A stretch of 64,000 nt of DNA from Sarcocystis neurona. Lineage: Eukaryota > Apicomplexa > Conoidasida > Eucoccidiorida > Sarcocystidae. The position numbers and the translations under genes were made by a program. The notes beneath the pieces were generated by a model. That model made no database searches and had not been told where the DNA came from. It saw only the letters and a program-made list of their open reading frames with translations. Positions 10,327 to 22,300 of the stretch are shown one piece after another. Where the stretch lies: NCBI GenBank assembly GCA_000727475.1, contig KL647315.1, positions 807,930 to 871,929 on the forward strand. Reading direction: 5' to 3'. Numbering within the stretch: the stretch's first letter is position 1; each line of letters starts with the position of its first letter.

Positions 10327-13300
10327 CTGCTTCTACGCAGCCGCTGCTGCTGCTGCAGCGACTCCTGCGTCACGCACGATCTTAACACAATATTGTCAGG
10401 CTTCTCTTCGCTTCTCGCGCTGCTTTTGTTGCTCCTCTTGTCACTCCTGCACGTGTGGTTGTCGCTGATGTCTTTGTTGCCGCGACGATACCTGTGGCTA
10501 CTTCTGCTTCTCCTGTTGCCGCCACAGCTTCTGATGTGGCCGCCAACGTTGCTTTGGATACTGTAGCTCCATCTGCGTTGGACTGTGCTGTCGCTGCTGC
10601 TGCCGCCTGTGATGGTCCTGCTGTCGCTGCTGCTGGTTTCGCTACCGCTGTCGCTGCTGCTGAATAATTCTTCTTCGGTGCCTGAAACCGCTTCAACTGG
10701 AAAATCTGGGTCAGCACAGCCACAGCAGCAGTTCTCGTACATCTGCAGGTATTCGACAACAGAGAGACTGCTCTCCCAGTAATGCTGCACTGATGCGGCT
10801 GCTGCCTGTTGGGTCAGCCACGCCTTCGCTGCTACGCCCTTGTCCAGTGTTCGCGGTTCTGTTCCTGCTGCAACTACTTCGCTCTTGCATCCTGCGCCAC
10901 ACCCCTTTGTCCTCTTTGGAACAAAAGCATATGCTGGTCCCCCCACACCTGCGCCCCAAACTACTGCTGCTCCTGCTTCTCCTCCTCCTCTTGCTTCTGT
11001 TGCACCTCTCTCTGCTGCTGCTCCTGTTGCACCTCTGTCTGCTGCTGCCCCTCCTGCAACTCTCTCTGCTGCTGCTGCATTCTCTCCCGCGTTGCTCATG
11101 AGTGCTGGTCGTTGCGTTCTGCCGCTGCCTATCACAGCTGCTGCCGCTGAGGTGCACCCTGCCACGGCTGCTACTGCTGTTTGTAGATCTCCCTCTACTG
11201 TTGCTCCTGGTTTCTCAGCTGCTGAAGCTGCAGTGCTGCTGCCTGTTTCCACTGCTGCTGCTGCTTCCCTTTCTCCCGCCGCCTCTGCGGTCCCTACAAC
11301 AGCGGCGTTTGCTGCCTTTGTTGAGCTCGCATTCTCAGTTGCTGCTGTTACCGCTTGTATCGCCCGGTCAAGACGGCGAACTTGTTTTCCAGCGGTCCAG
11401 CGCCTTTCAGTTGTTGCTGCTAGATCAGGCCTTTCATTTGTTGACGCTCCCGTTGAAGGCCCAGGCACCTCTTGCTTCCTCTTCTTTCCCCTCTGCGCGT
11501 GCAATGCCGCTGCTGCTGCCGCGACACTTCCGCACGATTTACGCACAAACTGATGTGGGCTCCTGTCTCCGCGCCTGCCCTTCGCTGCTGCTGCCCTCTC
11601 TACAGCGGCGAAAGATGCCGACTCCTCTGTGCCGCTCCTCCGTTCTTCTTCTAGCTGATCCTCTTCTTTCTCTGTTATTGTCGCTGTCGCATGCATTTGG
11701 CACTCCTCCCCGTCTTGAATCTTCACATATGCAGATGCATCTCGACCAAGCCACCGCTGCTTTCCGCTGCGAACGGGCATCTGCCCTCTTCCTGTTGTTG
11801 CTTGTGTAGCATTTTTGCTGCCCGCACTGCTGCCCCTCTTGTGGCTTTCCTCACTGTTTCCTGCGACGGGTATCCCACATCCATTGGACGCATCCCTCTC
11901 CCCCCAGGTCTTCCTCTTCTTTTGTACCTCCTCTGAAGCAGCATCAGCCACTGCTGACGCCGCTGCTGCTGCGCTTGCCACATGTTCTCCAGCGTGTGCT
12001 GCTGCCTTGCTGGTTGGCGTCACGGCTTCCGCTCCGGTTGGTGCAACTGTTGCATGTTCAGTGAGGCCGCACGCAGAGGAACATAGTAGAAGCAACGTCG
12101 CCCCTGCCTTTGCTGCATCTGCTGTGGCTATTTCTGCGTCCGAGAAATGGCTGCCCCTGCGAGCAAAGGCTTCATCAACTCGTGCTACCGCTGCTTCGTC
12201 ATGCGCCTTGCAGGTGGGAGTGCTACACTGGCAGCTATCTCCGTTTTCCTTTTGTGCTGCTGGTACTTCCTCGTCTAACCTTGCACCCCCCCCCGCTGTT
12301 TCTGCTGCTGTTGCTGCTGCGCCATCCTTTACATCTCCGAGCCCAACACGGACCACACACCTATCACACTGTGACTCTCCTGCTGCTGCGTCTGCTGCTG
12401 CTCTGTGTGCTGCTGCTGCGTCTGCTGCCGCTGAATTTGCTGCGTCTGTCTCAGCTGGGGCCGGTTGTGCTGCAGTATTTCTCCCAGCGTCTGTCTCGAC
12501 AGTTTGTTTTCTCTGCATGCGGCTACAGCCCTTTTCCCGTACTGTTGCGTCCTCTGCGCCCAGCGCAACTCTGCGCGCACGCTCGGATTCACTGTCGCCG
12601 TCCTGCCAGTTCTCTTCAGTTGCTGCCGGTTCGCGTACTTCTTCAAAATTCACCGCAGCTTCCGCAATACAGCTGAGCGGCACTCCCGTAGGTCCCGCTG
12701 CGGCTGCAGGTGCTAATGGCGATGCTACAGACGCTGAACCTTCTGCTGCTGGTCTCACCTTTGCTCGCGCTGAGGCTTGTGCTGATGCTGTAGGCGGCGT
12801 TGCTGCCGCTGTAATTGCCCTCAATGTTGGTGCTGATACCTCCATTGCTGCTGCGTCATCTCGCGGCACTCGGACAACTGGCAATGCTGTTGCTGCCGCT
12901 GCTGCTTGCGATGTCATCACTGCTGTTGCTGTGTGTGCGGCGGAAGTTGCTGCTGCTTCTGCTGCCGCTGCTGCTCGGCATTCGTTTGCTTTCTGTCTGC
13001 TGCCATTCTCTCTCAGTGACTGGCTTGCTGCTGCAGTAGCTGCTGCTGCTTCGCTTTCAGGCAGCACGCATGCACAGTCCCAGAATTCTCCGCAGCTTCG
13101 GAGTCCAGCAACTGCTCTTCCTACGTCATTGCCGTGGTGCGCTGGACTTCCTGCCTCGCGTTCCCCTTCCATTGCTGGAACTGCTGCGCTTCCTATCGTA
13201 ACCAGGCGTCTCCATGCGGCAGCGCCATCAGCTTGAGGTGAGGGACACGCTGTTTGCCCCTTACCTCTGGAGTCAGCACACCTACAGCAGGAGGAGAAAC

Positions 13301-16300
13301 GGTGCTGTTTCTTCCTCGAGCTGCTGTAGTTCTTGCTCCTTACGCTTGCCTTGTTGCCACTTCTTTTTCTCACCTGCCTGCTGTTGCTGCGGCTCTTCGG
13401 CCTCCTCCCCGACGCATGTATCTGCGTCCTGCTGCAGCTGTGCGTACTCCTGATGCGCGTATTTGCCTCATCCGTAATGCTCCTTCTTGTCCTCTCTTCA
13501 CTGCTGCTGTTGTTCATGTTCCTCGATACGCTGCTGACGCTTCCGCGGCTCCGCCTGACGCCGTCCTTGCTTCTCCTGTTGCACCTCTTGCTGCTGCGGC
13601 TGCAGTTTCTACGGCTGTGGCTGTTGTTGCAGCTGTCCTTGTTGCTGCTATTTGAGAGCCTGCTGCTGTTTCTCCACCTCCTCCTCTCCTTGCTGACGCT
13701 TCTCGAGCTTTTTCGCCTTCCTCTTCCGCCACTGCTGCTGCTGTCCCTCTGGTGAGAAAGTCTTCTTCTGCTGGCGCAGCGGCCTTTGCCGTGCCTTTGG
13801 CCACAGCCGCCCCTCTGGAGACCGCGTCTTCGCCAAATTCTCGAGGAGCCGCTGCTGCGGTTCCTGCAGCGGGGGCTGGGCTTATCGAACCAACCTGCAG
13901 CAGCAGCTGCTGCTGCTGCAGCCGCAGTGACAGCCATGTCTTCCCCACAGGCGTCGCTGTTTCCACCGAAGGGCACGCGCACCAATGGGAGGCGACGCCC
14001 AGCCGCAGCAGCACGGAAACAAGGGGCCGCGGCAGGTGAACTGCAAGAAGTAGGCAACACAGAAGATGCAGCGACGCAACAGGGAGGAGAGACGGTCCGA
14101 GAACATGAAGAATAAAATTTAGAAAGAGGGGGGGAAAACATTTCTTCAGAAGAGGTATGAGAAGGGGAGGGAGAACAGGAAGAAGAAACAGCAGGGATCT
14201 TAGCGGGGTGACGAGCCGAGGAAGATGCAGACGAAGACGGCGACACCAAAGGGGTCGTGCGACAGCAAATCTGCGAGGATAACGGTGCAGGCAAGTATAC
14301 CCCAGGCGACGAGGAGGAAGACAGCAATGAAGAAGCAGAGGAAGAGGCAGCGGTGGAAGAGTAGAGGGAGCGCGGAGGAGCAGCCTGACGTGCGCAGCAG
14401 CGCGAAGGACGGGAGGAACGGACAGGTGAAGCAAAAGCAGCAACAGAAAAGGAGGAAGAAGAAAATGTCGAAGAAGAAGACGAGACAGAAGCATGCGGAG
14501 AAGAAAGAGAAGATAGGGAAGAACAAAGAGAAGGCATACGCGCACAGCTTTGAACAGAAGAAATTTGCCCAGAGCCGCACGGACATGCGGTCACCGAAGG
14601 TGAAAGCGAAGAAGAGGCAGAAGCAGCAACAGCAGCAGGACCACCAGTAGGACTTCTCCAAGAGACAGCACCTCCAGTGGGGCCAGCAGCAACTGGAGTT
14701 GTTGACGAGGCCGCAGCAGCAGCTCCGCAGTCGTCAGCAGCGCCAGCAGCGAAGGCGGCAAACGGAAGAGCACCGGCGGCCTCATATCCAGCTGCAGAAA
14801 CAGCCTCAGGAGTCGCAGTAGCACGGGGAGTGGCGCCTGTGGCGTAGGTAGCAGCTGCTGCAGTAGCAGCTGCAGCAAGACTAGGGGCTGCTACTATCCT
14901 GTGAGACGAAGCATCAACGGCAGCAGCAAAGGCAGCGAGCGAAGGTGCAGAAGAGCCAGCAGGGCCAGGAAGAGGAGCAGCAGCAGCAGATGGAGAAGAC
15001 GTCTCGACAGCAGTGGGAGGGCCAGGAGCAGCACCAGTACGCAGAGCAGTGGGAACCAGCGAAGCCGAACAGGACCCAGCAACAACACCAGCGTGTCCCC
15101 CAGAGGCAGCTGCCTTATCTCTTTTCACTACGATATGCTGCTGCTGCAGTCGAAATTCGTCTAGGTGGTTGTTCGTGTACTGAAGGTTGCGGGTGAAGTC
15201 GCACGACCTGCAGCAGCGAAGACACTCCCCGTGCTGTGGATCGACACTGCCGGTGCTGCTGCTGTTGTTGCTGCTGTCGTTTCTCCTGTTGCCGGTAGTG
15301 GAGCCGCTCCTGCTCTCGCGGCTCTTGCTTCTGTGTCCGCGTGTCCTGCGGCTGCTGCCGGTGCTGCTGCTGGTGCTGCTGCTGGTGCTGTTGCTGCCGC
15401 GACGTCTTAGTCGACTCGGCAGCAGCAGCTGCCCGTCGCCTGTTTCACGCTGCTTTCTCCTTCTCCTGCTTCTGCTGCGGGAGAGACAGCGTCGCTGTGG
15501 CCGCGGTCTGCGCGGTCTCGTCGAGATTCTCCGTCGTGTACTCCCCTTCGCACACCGACGCACCCACTGCTGGTAGCGGTTCTGCTGCTGCTGCTGCGAA
15601 TACAGCCGCCGTTGCTGCCGTTCTTGGTGCTGCTGTTGCTGATCTGCTTGCTGCTGAGGCTGTGTGCGTCGCCAGGCAACGCACCGCTGCATCTGCTCCG
15701 ACTGCTGCGTGCGCTGCTGCAGATGCTTGTGTAGCTGCTCCCCTTTGTGCTGCTGCAGCGGCCACATATGCTGGAGCAGCTGCACACGCTGGTGCACCTC
15801 GTCCTGCTGCTGGTGTGTGTGAGTCTCTGCTTGCTGCTGACGCAGGACCTGCACCGCAATCCCGTTCTTCTCTGTTTCCTTCCATCTATTCCTCGCCATT
15901 GCAGCATCGCGAGCGACCGGCTGCTGCAGGGTCTGCATTGTTGCTTCGGTTGGCGCTGCTGTCTCACGTGCTTCCCCTGCATGCGACGCTGCATCACGTT
16001 GAACTGCTGCTGCCGTGGAGGCCGCAGCAGCTTCTTCCGCCCCCTCTGCTGCTCCTGCTGCAGCTCCTTCCCCAGGCGAATCTACAGCTCCTTCTCTCGC
16101 GGCTGCTCTCGCAGCAGCTGTTTCTGTAGCACCTCTTGCTGCATTACTCTTGCTGAGGATGCTATCCCTCAACACACTGCACGCATAGAGAGCGCCTCGA
16201 AGACTGCTCTCGCTGCTGCTGCTGCTGCGCTTCCAGTTGCCTGTTTCTAATTCCACGAAATGACTCTGCGCAGAACCTTCGACGGCCCTACTGCTGCTAG

Positions 16301-19300
16301 ACCTGTTGCTGCTGTCGTCTTCGCTGCTCGTGCTGCCGCACCTGCTGTCGCAGTCGCACCTGCTGCCGTCGCCGCACCTGCTGCCGCTGTCGCACCTGCT
16401 ACCGCGGCCCCTGCTACTCTTGCTGTCGTCGACGGCAGTCTCCGGCAGCAGCCTCACACCAGCGCCTATCCACTTGCAGTTGTCTTCGCAGAGGGAGTCC
16501 CCCACGTCCAGAGATGCGTCACCGCTCCTGGTGTCAACGCTGCTGCTGCACGGTTCTTGGCAAGTCTTAACAAACCCGCTGCAAGCATTCTCCGTATTCG
16601 CAGGCAAACAAGCGTCTCCCAACGCGATGCGGTCTCCTTTGCAGCTGCTGTTCCACCTAGTGTTGCTGCTCCGGCTGTACATTTCTGGTTCGCTACTATG
16701 CCATCCCGCTGCTCTCCTGCTCTCCTTGGCGTTGCAGTTCCTCCTGCTGCTGCTGTGAAGAGGAAGCGGCGGTGCAGAAACGCATCTGCTGCTGGCCGAA
16801 ACAACACCATTTCTGCTGACGCTGCTGCCACTGCTGCGGCTGGTTCTACAGCAGCTCGCACAGTGCCTGCAGCCATTGACACTGCGCCTCTTGTCGTTGC
16901 TGCTGACGCTGCGGCTTCTGCTGTTGCTGCTGATGCAGCGGCTTCTGCTGTTGCTGCTGATGCTGCGGCGTCTGTTGTTGCTGCTGATTCTGCGGCCTCT
17001 GCTGTTGCTGCTGATGCTGCGGCTTTGGCTGCTGGTGCTGGTGCTGCAGCTTCTGCTGCTGGTGCTGGTGCTGCAGCTTCTGCTGCTGGTGCTGCAGCTT
17101 CTGCTGCTGGTGCTGCAGCTTCTGCTGCTGCTGCCAATGCTGGGTCTTCTGCTGCTGCTGCTGCTGATTCTCCTTTCTTTCCGAACTCCGCTGGCTCCGC
17201 TGCTGCTGCCGCTGCTGTGCGCTCGTGTTCTGCACTCCGTCCTCATAGGGCAGAAGGAGCTGCAGGACGCCCACGAGGTTCTGCTGTTGTGCCTGCTTTC
17301 GCGGACTCTGCATGCATTGTTCCTCTTCCATCTCTTCAACTCTTTGCTGCACCTCCTCCTGCTTCTGCTTTTTCTTCTCTTGCTGCTGCTACTGCTGCAC
17401 CTGCTGTTCCAGCTACTTCCCGTCTCGCTGTTGCTGCGCTTGGTGCTGTCGCTGTCTTTGCACGCCGTCCTGCTGCTGCTCCTGTAGGAAAAGAGATTAA
17501 AGCAAGGTCGCGAGATTGCCCTTGCAGCAGCATGTACATCACGGCATCGCAACACACAGCAGCGGCGATGTTCCATGTGAACAGCAGCTAATCTTCCCAT
17601 GCTGCAGAGAAACTCAACAAACGCTTCGCGCAGCAATGGCGGCACATGGTACACTGCTGCAGCAGCACTAGCAGCCACAGCAGCACCAGCCGCATCAGCG
17701 CTACAAGCAGCACCACCAACAGCAGCTGCCGTTGCATCATCCGCAGCAGCAGTGCTTTGAAGAATAATAGTATTTGAAGGAGCTTCGGCAGCGCTGCCAG
17801 AAGCAGCACGTTTTCTTTCAGCTACAGCAGGCTGGGCGACAGCGGCGGCAGCAGGAGGACGCTTCCTACGAGCAGCAGCACTTCCACGCGCGGTCGTGCC
17901 ACCAGCAGCCCGCTCTTCATCAGCAGCGAAGGCGGTATTCGACGGGGCAGTTGCTGCAACAGCAACAGCGAAGGAAGCAGGAACAGCAGCTGCAGCGTGG
18001 CTACCAGGAGCAGCAGGAGCAGCAACAGCAGCACGGGTTGCTGAAGTTGGTGTATGCGGCGGCAGCAAGGCACAGCAGAAGACAGAGCCGCAGCAGGTTC
18101 GAGTGGCCGCCGTCCATCCCGAATCGGCGTGTGTTAAATCCTCTCCTGTTGCTGCTGTGTTTCGGCTGTCTTCGTCTTTGTCGGCTTTTTTGCTGTTCCT
18201 GCTGCACCCGTTGCTGCTGCTGTCCCAACTTCTGGTGCTGCTGTCTCTGCTGCAAGGTGCGCCGCCGTGCGAGTGAGTGCTGCTGGTGCTGCTGCACTGC
18301 AGCAGCGGGCAGACAGCCTCAGCAGCTAACCGGCAACGTAGCATAGCTGCAGTCCCACAAAGAGCAGCTTCAGGCGAAGAAGCGGGCGCCGCAGCAGCCG
18401 CAGCAACAGCACCGGGTGAGGAAAACGCAGCACCAGCAGCAGCAGCAACCGCAGAAGCATTTTTCCGAAATGCAGCATCAGAATAGGACGCTCGAGCAGA
18501 AGAAGGAGCAGCATCGTTACGGCTTTTTGAAGCCGGAGATCTACTCAGGTGCGCTGCTGCTCCGCTATGCATGCTGAACGGAAATGTAAAGGGGAGCATT
18601 TTGCTTCTGCCCTGTTTACTGCCGCCGTAAGGTGATGACGCGTGCTGCAGGAGAGGCAGAGGCGCGAAGGTGCAGCCTGCAGTCGCACTAGCTGCTCCAA
18701 AAGCAGCCGCTGCTCCTCCTCCTCCCCTTCTTCCTCTGTACACAGCAGTAGGAGCGTGTCCGGCAGCTGATACAACCGCTCCCTTCGCAACGGCAGCAGC
18801 AACGTCGCCCGAAGAAGCCCTGCAGCCCTTCGGGTAGCTACTGAAGAGCGAAGCGTCTTTTCTTTCTGCCACAGAGAAGTGACGCCTCTCCGGCAGCAGC
18901 AGCAGGCGGCAGAGTCTCTCGATGCTCGCAGCTGTTGTCGCCAGCAGCCCGACCCAGCAGCAAACATGACTTGCGTCCTTACCTCTTATACTGCACGCAG
19001 CAGCAGTTGCCTTCTGCGATTCGTTTGCTGTTCTCGCACGTGCTGATTCTACTCTTCCCTCTTCTGATGCTTCCTGCATTCCACCTGCTGCTGTGTCCCT
19101 TCTCCCTGCTGCTGCTTCTGCTGCTCTTCTCTTGCCCTTTGCACAAAACACTGGCACCTTTCCTCCCCCTGCTTCTACTGTTTCCGTCGCTGTTGGTACT
19201 GCTAACACCACTCCTGCGGCTGCTCTTCCTACTGCTGCTGCTGGTCCTCCTCCTACTACTGCCCCTGCTGTTGCTGCTGTTCCCTCTCGTGGTGCTGCCG

Positions 19301-22300
19301 CCCCATCTGCGGCTCGTGCGGTTTCTGTGCCTGGATGCGCGGCAGCTGTTCTGCCTTCTGCTCTTCTATCTCTTAGCCTCTTTTCTTTGCCGGCTTCTCT
19401 GCACCATACTGCTGCTGTTTCAGCTGCTGTTGCTTCTTTTTCTCTTCCTACTGTCCCCGGTACTCGCCACCAGTACCTGTCTCTCCCTACAGGCTTGTTT
19501 GGTGCCCTGCTGCCTGCTGCTGCTGCTGCTTCGTCGGGTTCTCTTCCTGCGCTGCTCATTCCGGCGGTTGAACTTGCTGCAGCATTTACGCGCGTCGCTG
19601 CTCCCGCGTCTACACTCCTCCACGCCTGCCTCTCTGCTGTGGGCAATTCCCTTGCAGTTGATCGTGCTGCTGCTTCCTCGTCTCTCCCTCCAGGTGCTGC
19701 GGCTGCCTTGCCCGCTGATACTCCTGCAGACGCCCCCGCGGGTGCTTGTGCTCTCCTCCCATCTACTCCTGCTCCTCGACCGTCGTCTGCCTGTCCCGCC
19801 CCTGCTGCTGCTGCGGCTGCTGCGGCTGCTGCGGCACGCCGTAGCGAACGCCTTCCTGCTGCTGCTGTGCTGCGCTCAGGAGCGGGCGGTCCCTCCCCTG
19901 GTGTTGCGCTGCGGCACGCTGACGCTGCTTTTTTTGCTGTTGTCGTCGCAGCTGCTGCGGGTCTCTCACGGTCCACTTGCCATGGAGCGGGACCGCCCTT
20001 CGCCTCTGCTGCTGGCTTTTCGGCTCGTTCAGCGGGGCAGAAAATGTCAACAGCGACCTCCTCTTCTACTGCTGCAGCATGCAGTGCTGCTCTTCCTGCT
20101 GCTGCTGGTGTTACAAGTGCTGCACAACGCCTCCCGCTTCGTCTCGTCTCGGGACGTCTCGGGGCAGGCACCACAGACACACTCTCGGCGTACCCTTTCC
20201 TTGTCTTCTTCTGCTTCCTCTTTTCGTGTTCAGCCTCCCGTTGCTTCCTCTGCTGCTTTTCTTGCTGCTCTCTTGTTTGATGCTGCACCGCGTGCAGCTT
20301 CCTCTCTTGCTGCGGCAGTTGTTCAGTTCTCTCCTGTTTTCGCTCCCCCTTGTGCCGCTGCCTCTGCTTGTCCTCCTGTTGCTGCGGCGTCGTCTTCTGT
20401 TGCTGCCCTCTCGTACGGCTACTGTGCAACCGTGACACCATAGACGCGTTCCCAGCTCCTTGCTGCAGCTGCCGAAGTAGGCGCTGCCGCTTCTCTTGTA
20501 GTCGAAACTCCTGCTGCTGCAGCGACGCCCCCGGGCGAGCTCCTTGCGCCTTCTGCTCCTGCTGCTGCACCCCTCCCTGCTGAAGCTGCTCCTGTCCTTC
20601 CATTTCCCGCTGCGACTGTCGCTGCTGCAGTGACGCCCGCCGTAGCTTCTGCGGCTGCAACGATGGGGGCTGCTGCTGCTGCTCTTTCTGCTTCTGCTGT
20701 TTGTGCCGCAGCGAGCAAGCAATGTGGATGTTACTGTCCACACAATCTCCGTCCGCAGGTGAAACACAAGCAGCAGTAAAGCCCGAAATTTTTGAATCAC
20801 TCCCTGCTATTGTTACTAGCTGTTGCACGTCTGTTGAAGCTGGTACTTCCCACCCACCGCCCGCTGCAGCAGCTGCTGTCATTCCTCCCGGTGCCTCTTC
20901 CCTTGCTGCTGCTGTTTCTGAGATTGTGTTCGCGCCCACAGGAGCGTTTTTCCCTCCTGCTGCCGTTGACGCGCGAGCACGCGACGGGTTTGCTGTTCCT
21001 GTTCCTGCTTCTTCAGCCAATGAGAGGAGCGGTGCAGCCACACCTTCTGGAGCTGGTGCTTTCTCGACGAGTCTCTTGGGGAGCATTCCTGTTGCTTCAG
21101 CGTCTGCTGTCGCTGGTGCTGCAACTTGCGCTGGTTCTGCTCCTGTTGTTCGAACGTATGCTGCTGCAGCGGCGCCTAAGGGTGCCTGTCTTTCCTCCGC
21201 GCCTGCAGGTGGTGCTGCTGCTGCAGTTGTTGCTGCTGCGGCTATTCGAGCTGCTGCGACACCTGTCGCTGTCGCCCCTGCACCTGCTGCTGCATGTGCC
21301 GCTGCCGCACCTGCTGCTTTTGCATCTGCTGCTGCTGCGTCTGCTGCTGCTGCATCTGCTGCTGCTGCATCTGCTGCTGCTGCATCTGCTGCTGCTGCAC
21401 CTGCTGCCGCTGCTGCTGTATCTGCTGTCGCTGCGGCATCTGCTGCTGCTGCTGCATCTGCTGCTGCCGCTGCTGCATCTGCTGCTGCTGCTGCATCTGC
21501 TGTCGCAGCTGCATCTGCTGTTGCTGCATCTGCTGCCGCTGCTGCATCTGCTACTGCTGCGTNNNNNNNNNNNNNNNNNNNNNNNNNNNNNNNNNNNNNN
21601 NNNNNNNNNNNNNNNNNNNNNNNNNNNNNNNNNNNNNNNNNNNNNNNNNNNNNNNNNNNNNNNNNNNNNNNNNNNNNNNNNNNNNNNNNNNNNNNNNNNN
21701 NNNNNNNNNNNNNNNNNNNNNNNNNNNNNNNNNNNNNNNNNNNNNNNNNNNNNNNNNNNNNNNNNNNNNNNNNNNNNNNNNNNNNNNNNNNNNNNNNNNN
21801 NNNNNNNNNNNNNNNNNNNNNNNNNNNNNNNNNNNNNNNNNNNNNNNNNNNNNNNNNNNNNNNNNNNNNNNNNNNNNNNNNNNNNNNNNNNNNNNNNNNN
21901 NNNNNNNNNNNNNNNNNNNNNNNNNNNNNNNNNNNNNNNNNNNNNNNNNNNNNNNNNNNNNNNNNNNNNNNNNNNNNNNNNNNNNNNNNNNNNNNNNNNN
22001 NNNNNNNNNNNNNNNNNNNNNNNNNNNNNNNNNNNNNNNNNNNNNNNNNNNNNNNNNNNNNNNNNNNNNNNNNNNNNNNNNNNNNNNNNNNNNNNNNNNN
22101 NNNNNNNNNNNNNNNNNNNNNNNNNNNNNNNNNNNNNNNNNNNNNNNNNNNNNNNNNNNNNNNNNNNNNNNNNNNNNNNNNNNNNNNNNNNNNNNNNNNN
22201 NNNNNNNNNNNNNNNNNNNNNNNNNNNNNNNNNNNNNNNNNNNNNNNNNNNNNNNNNNNNNNNNNNNNGCTGCTGCTGCTGCATCTGCTGCTGCCGCTGC

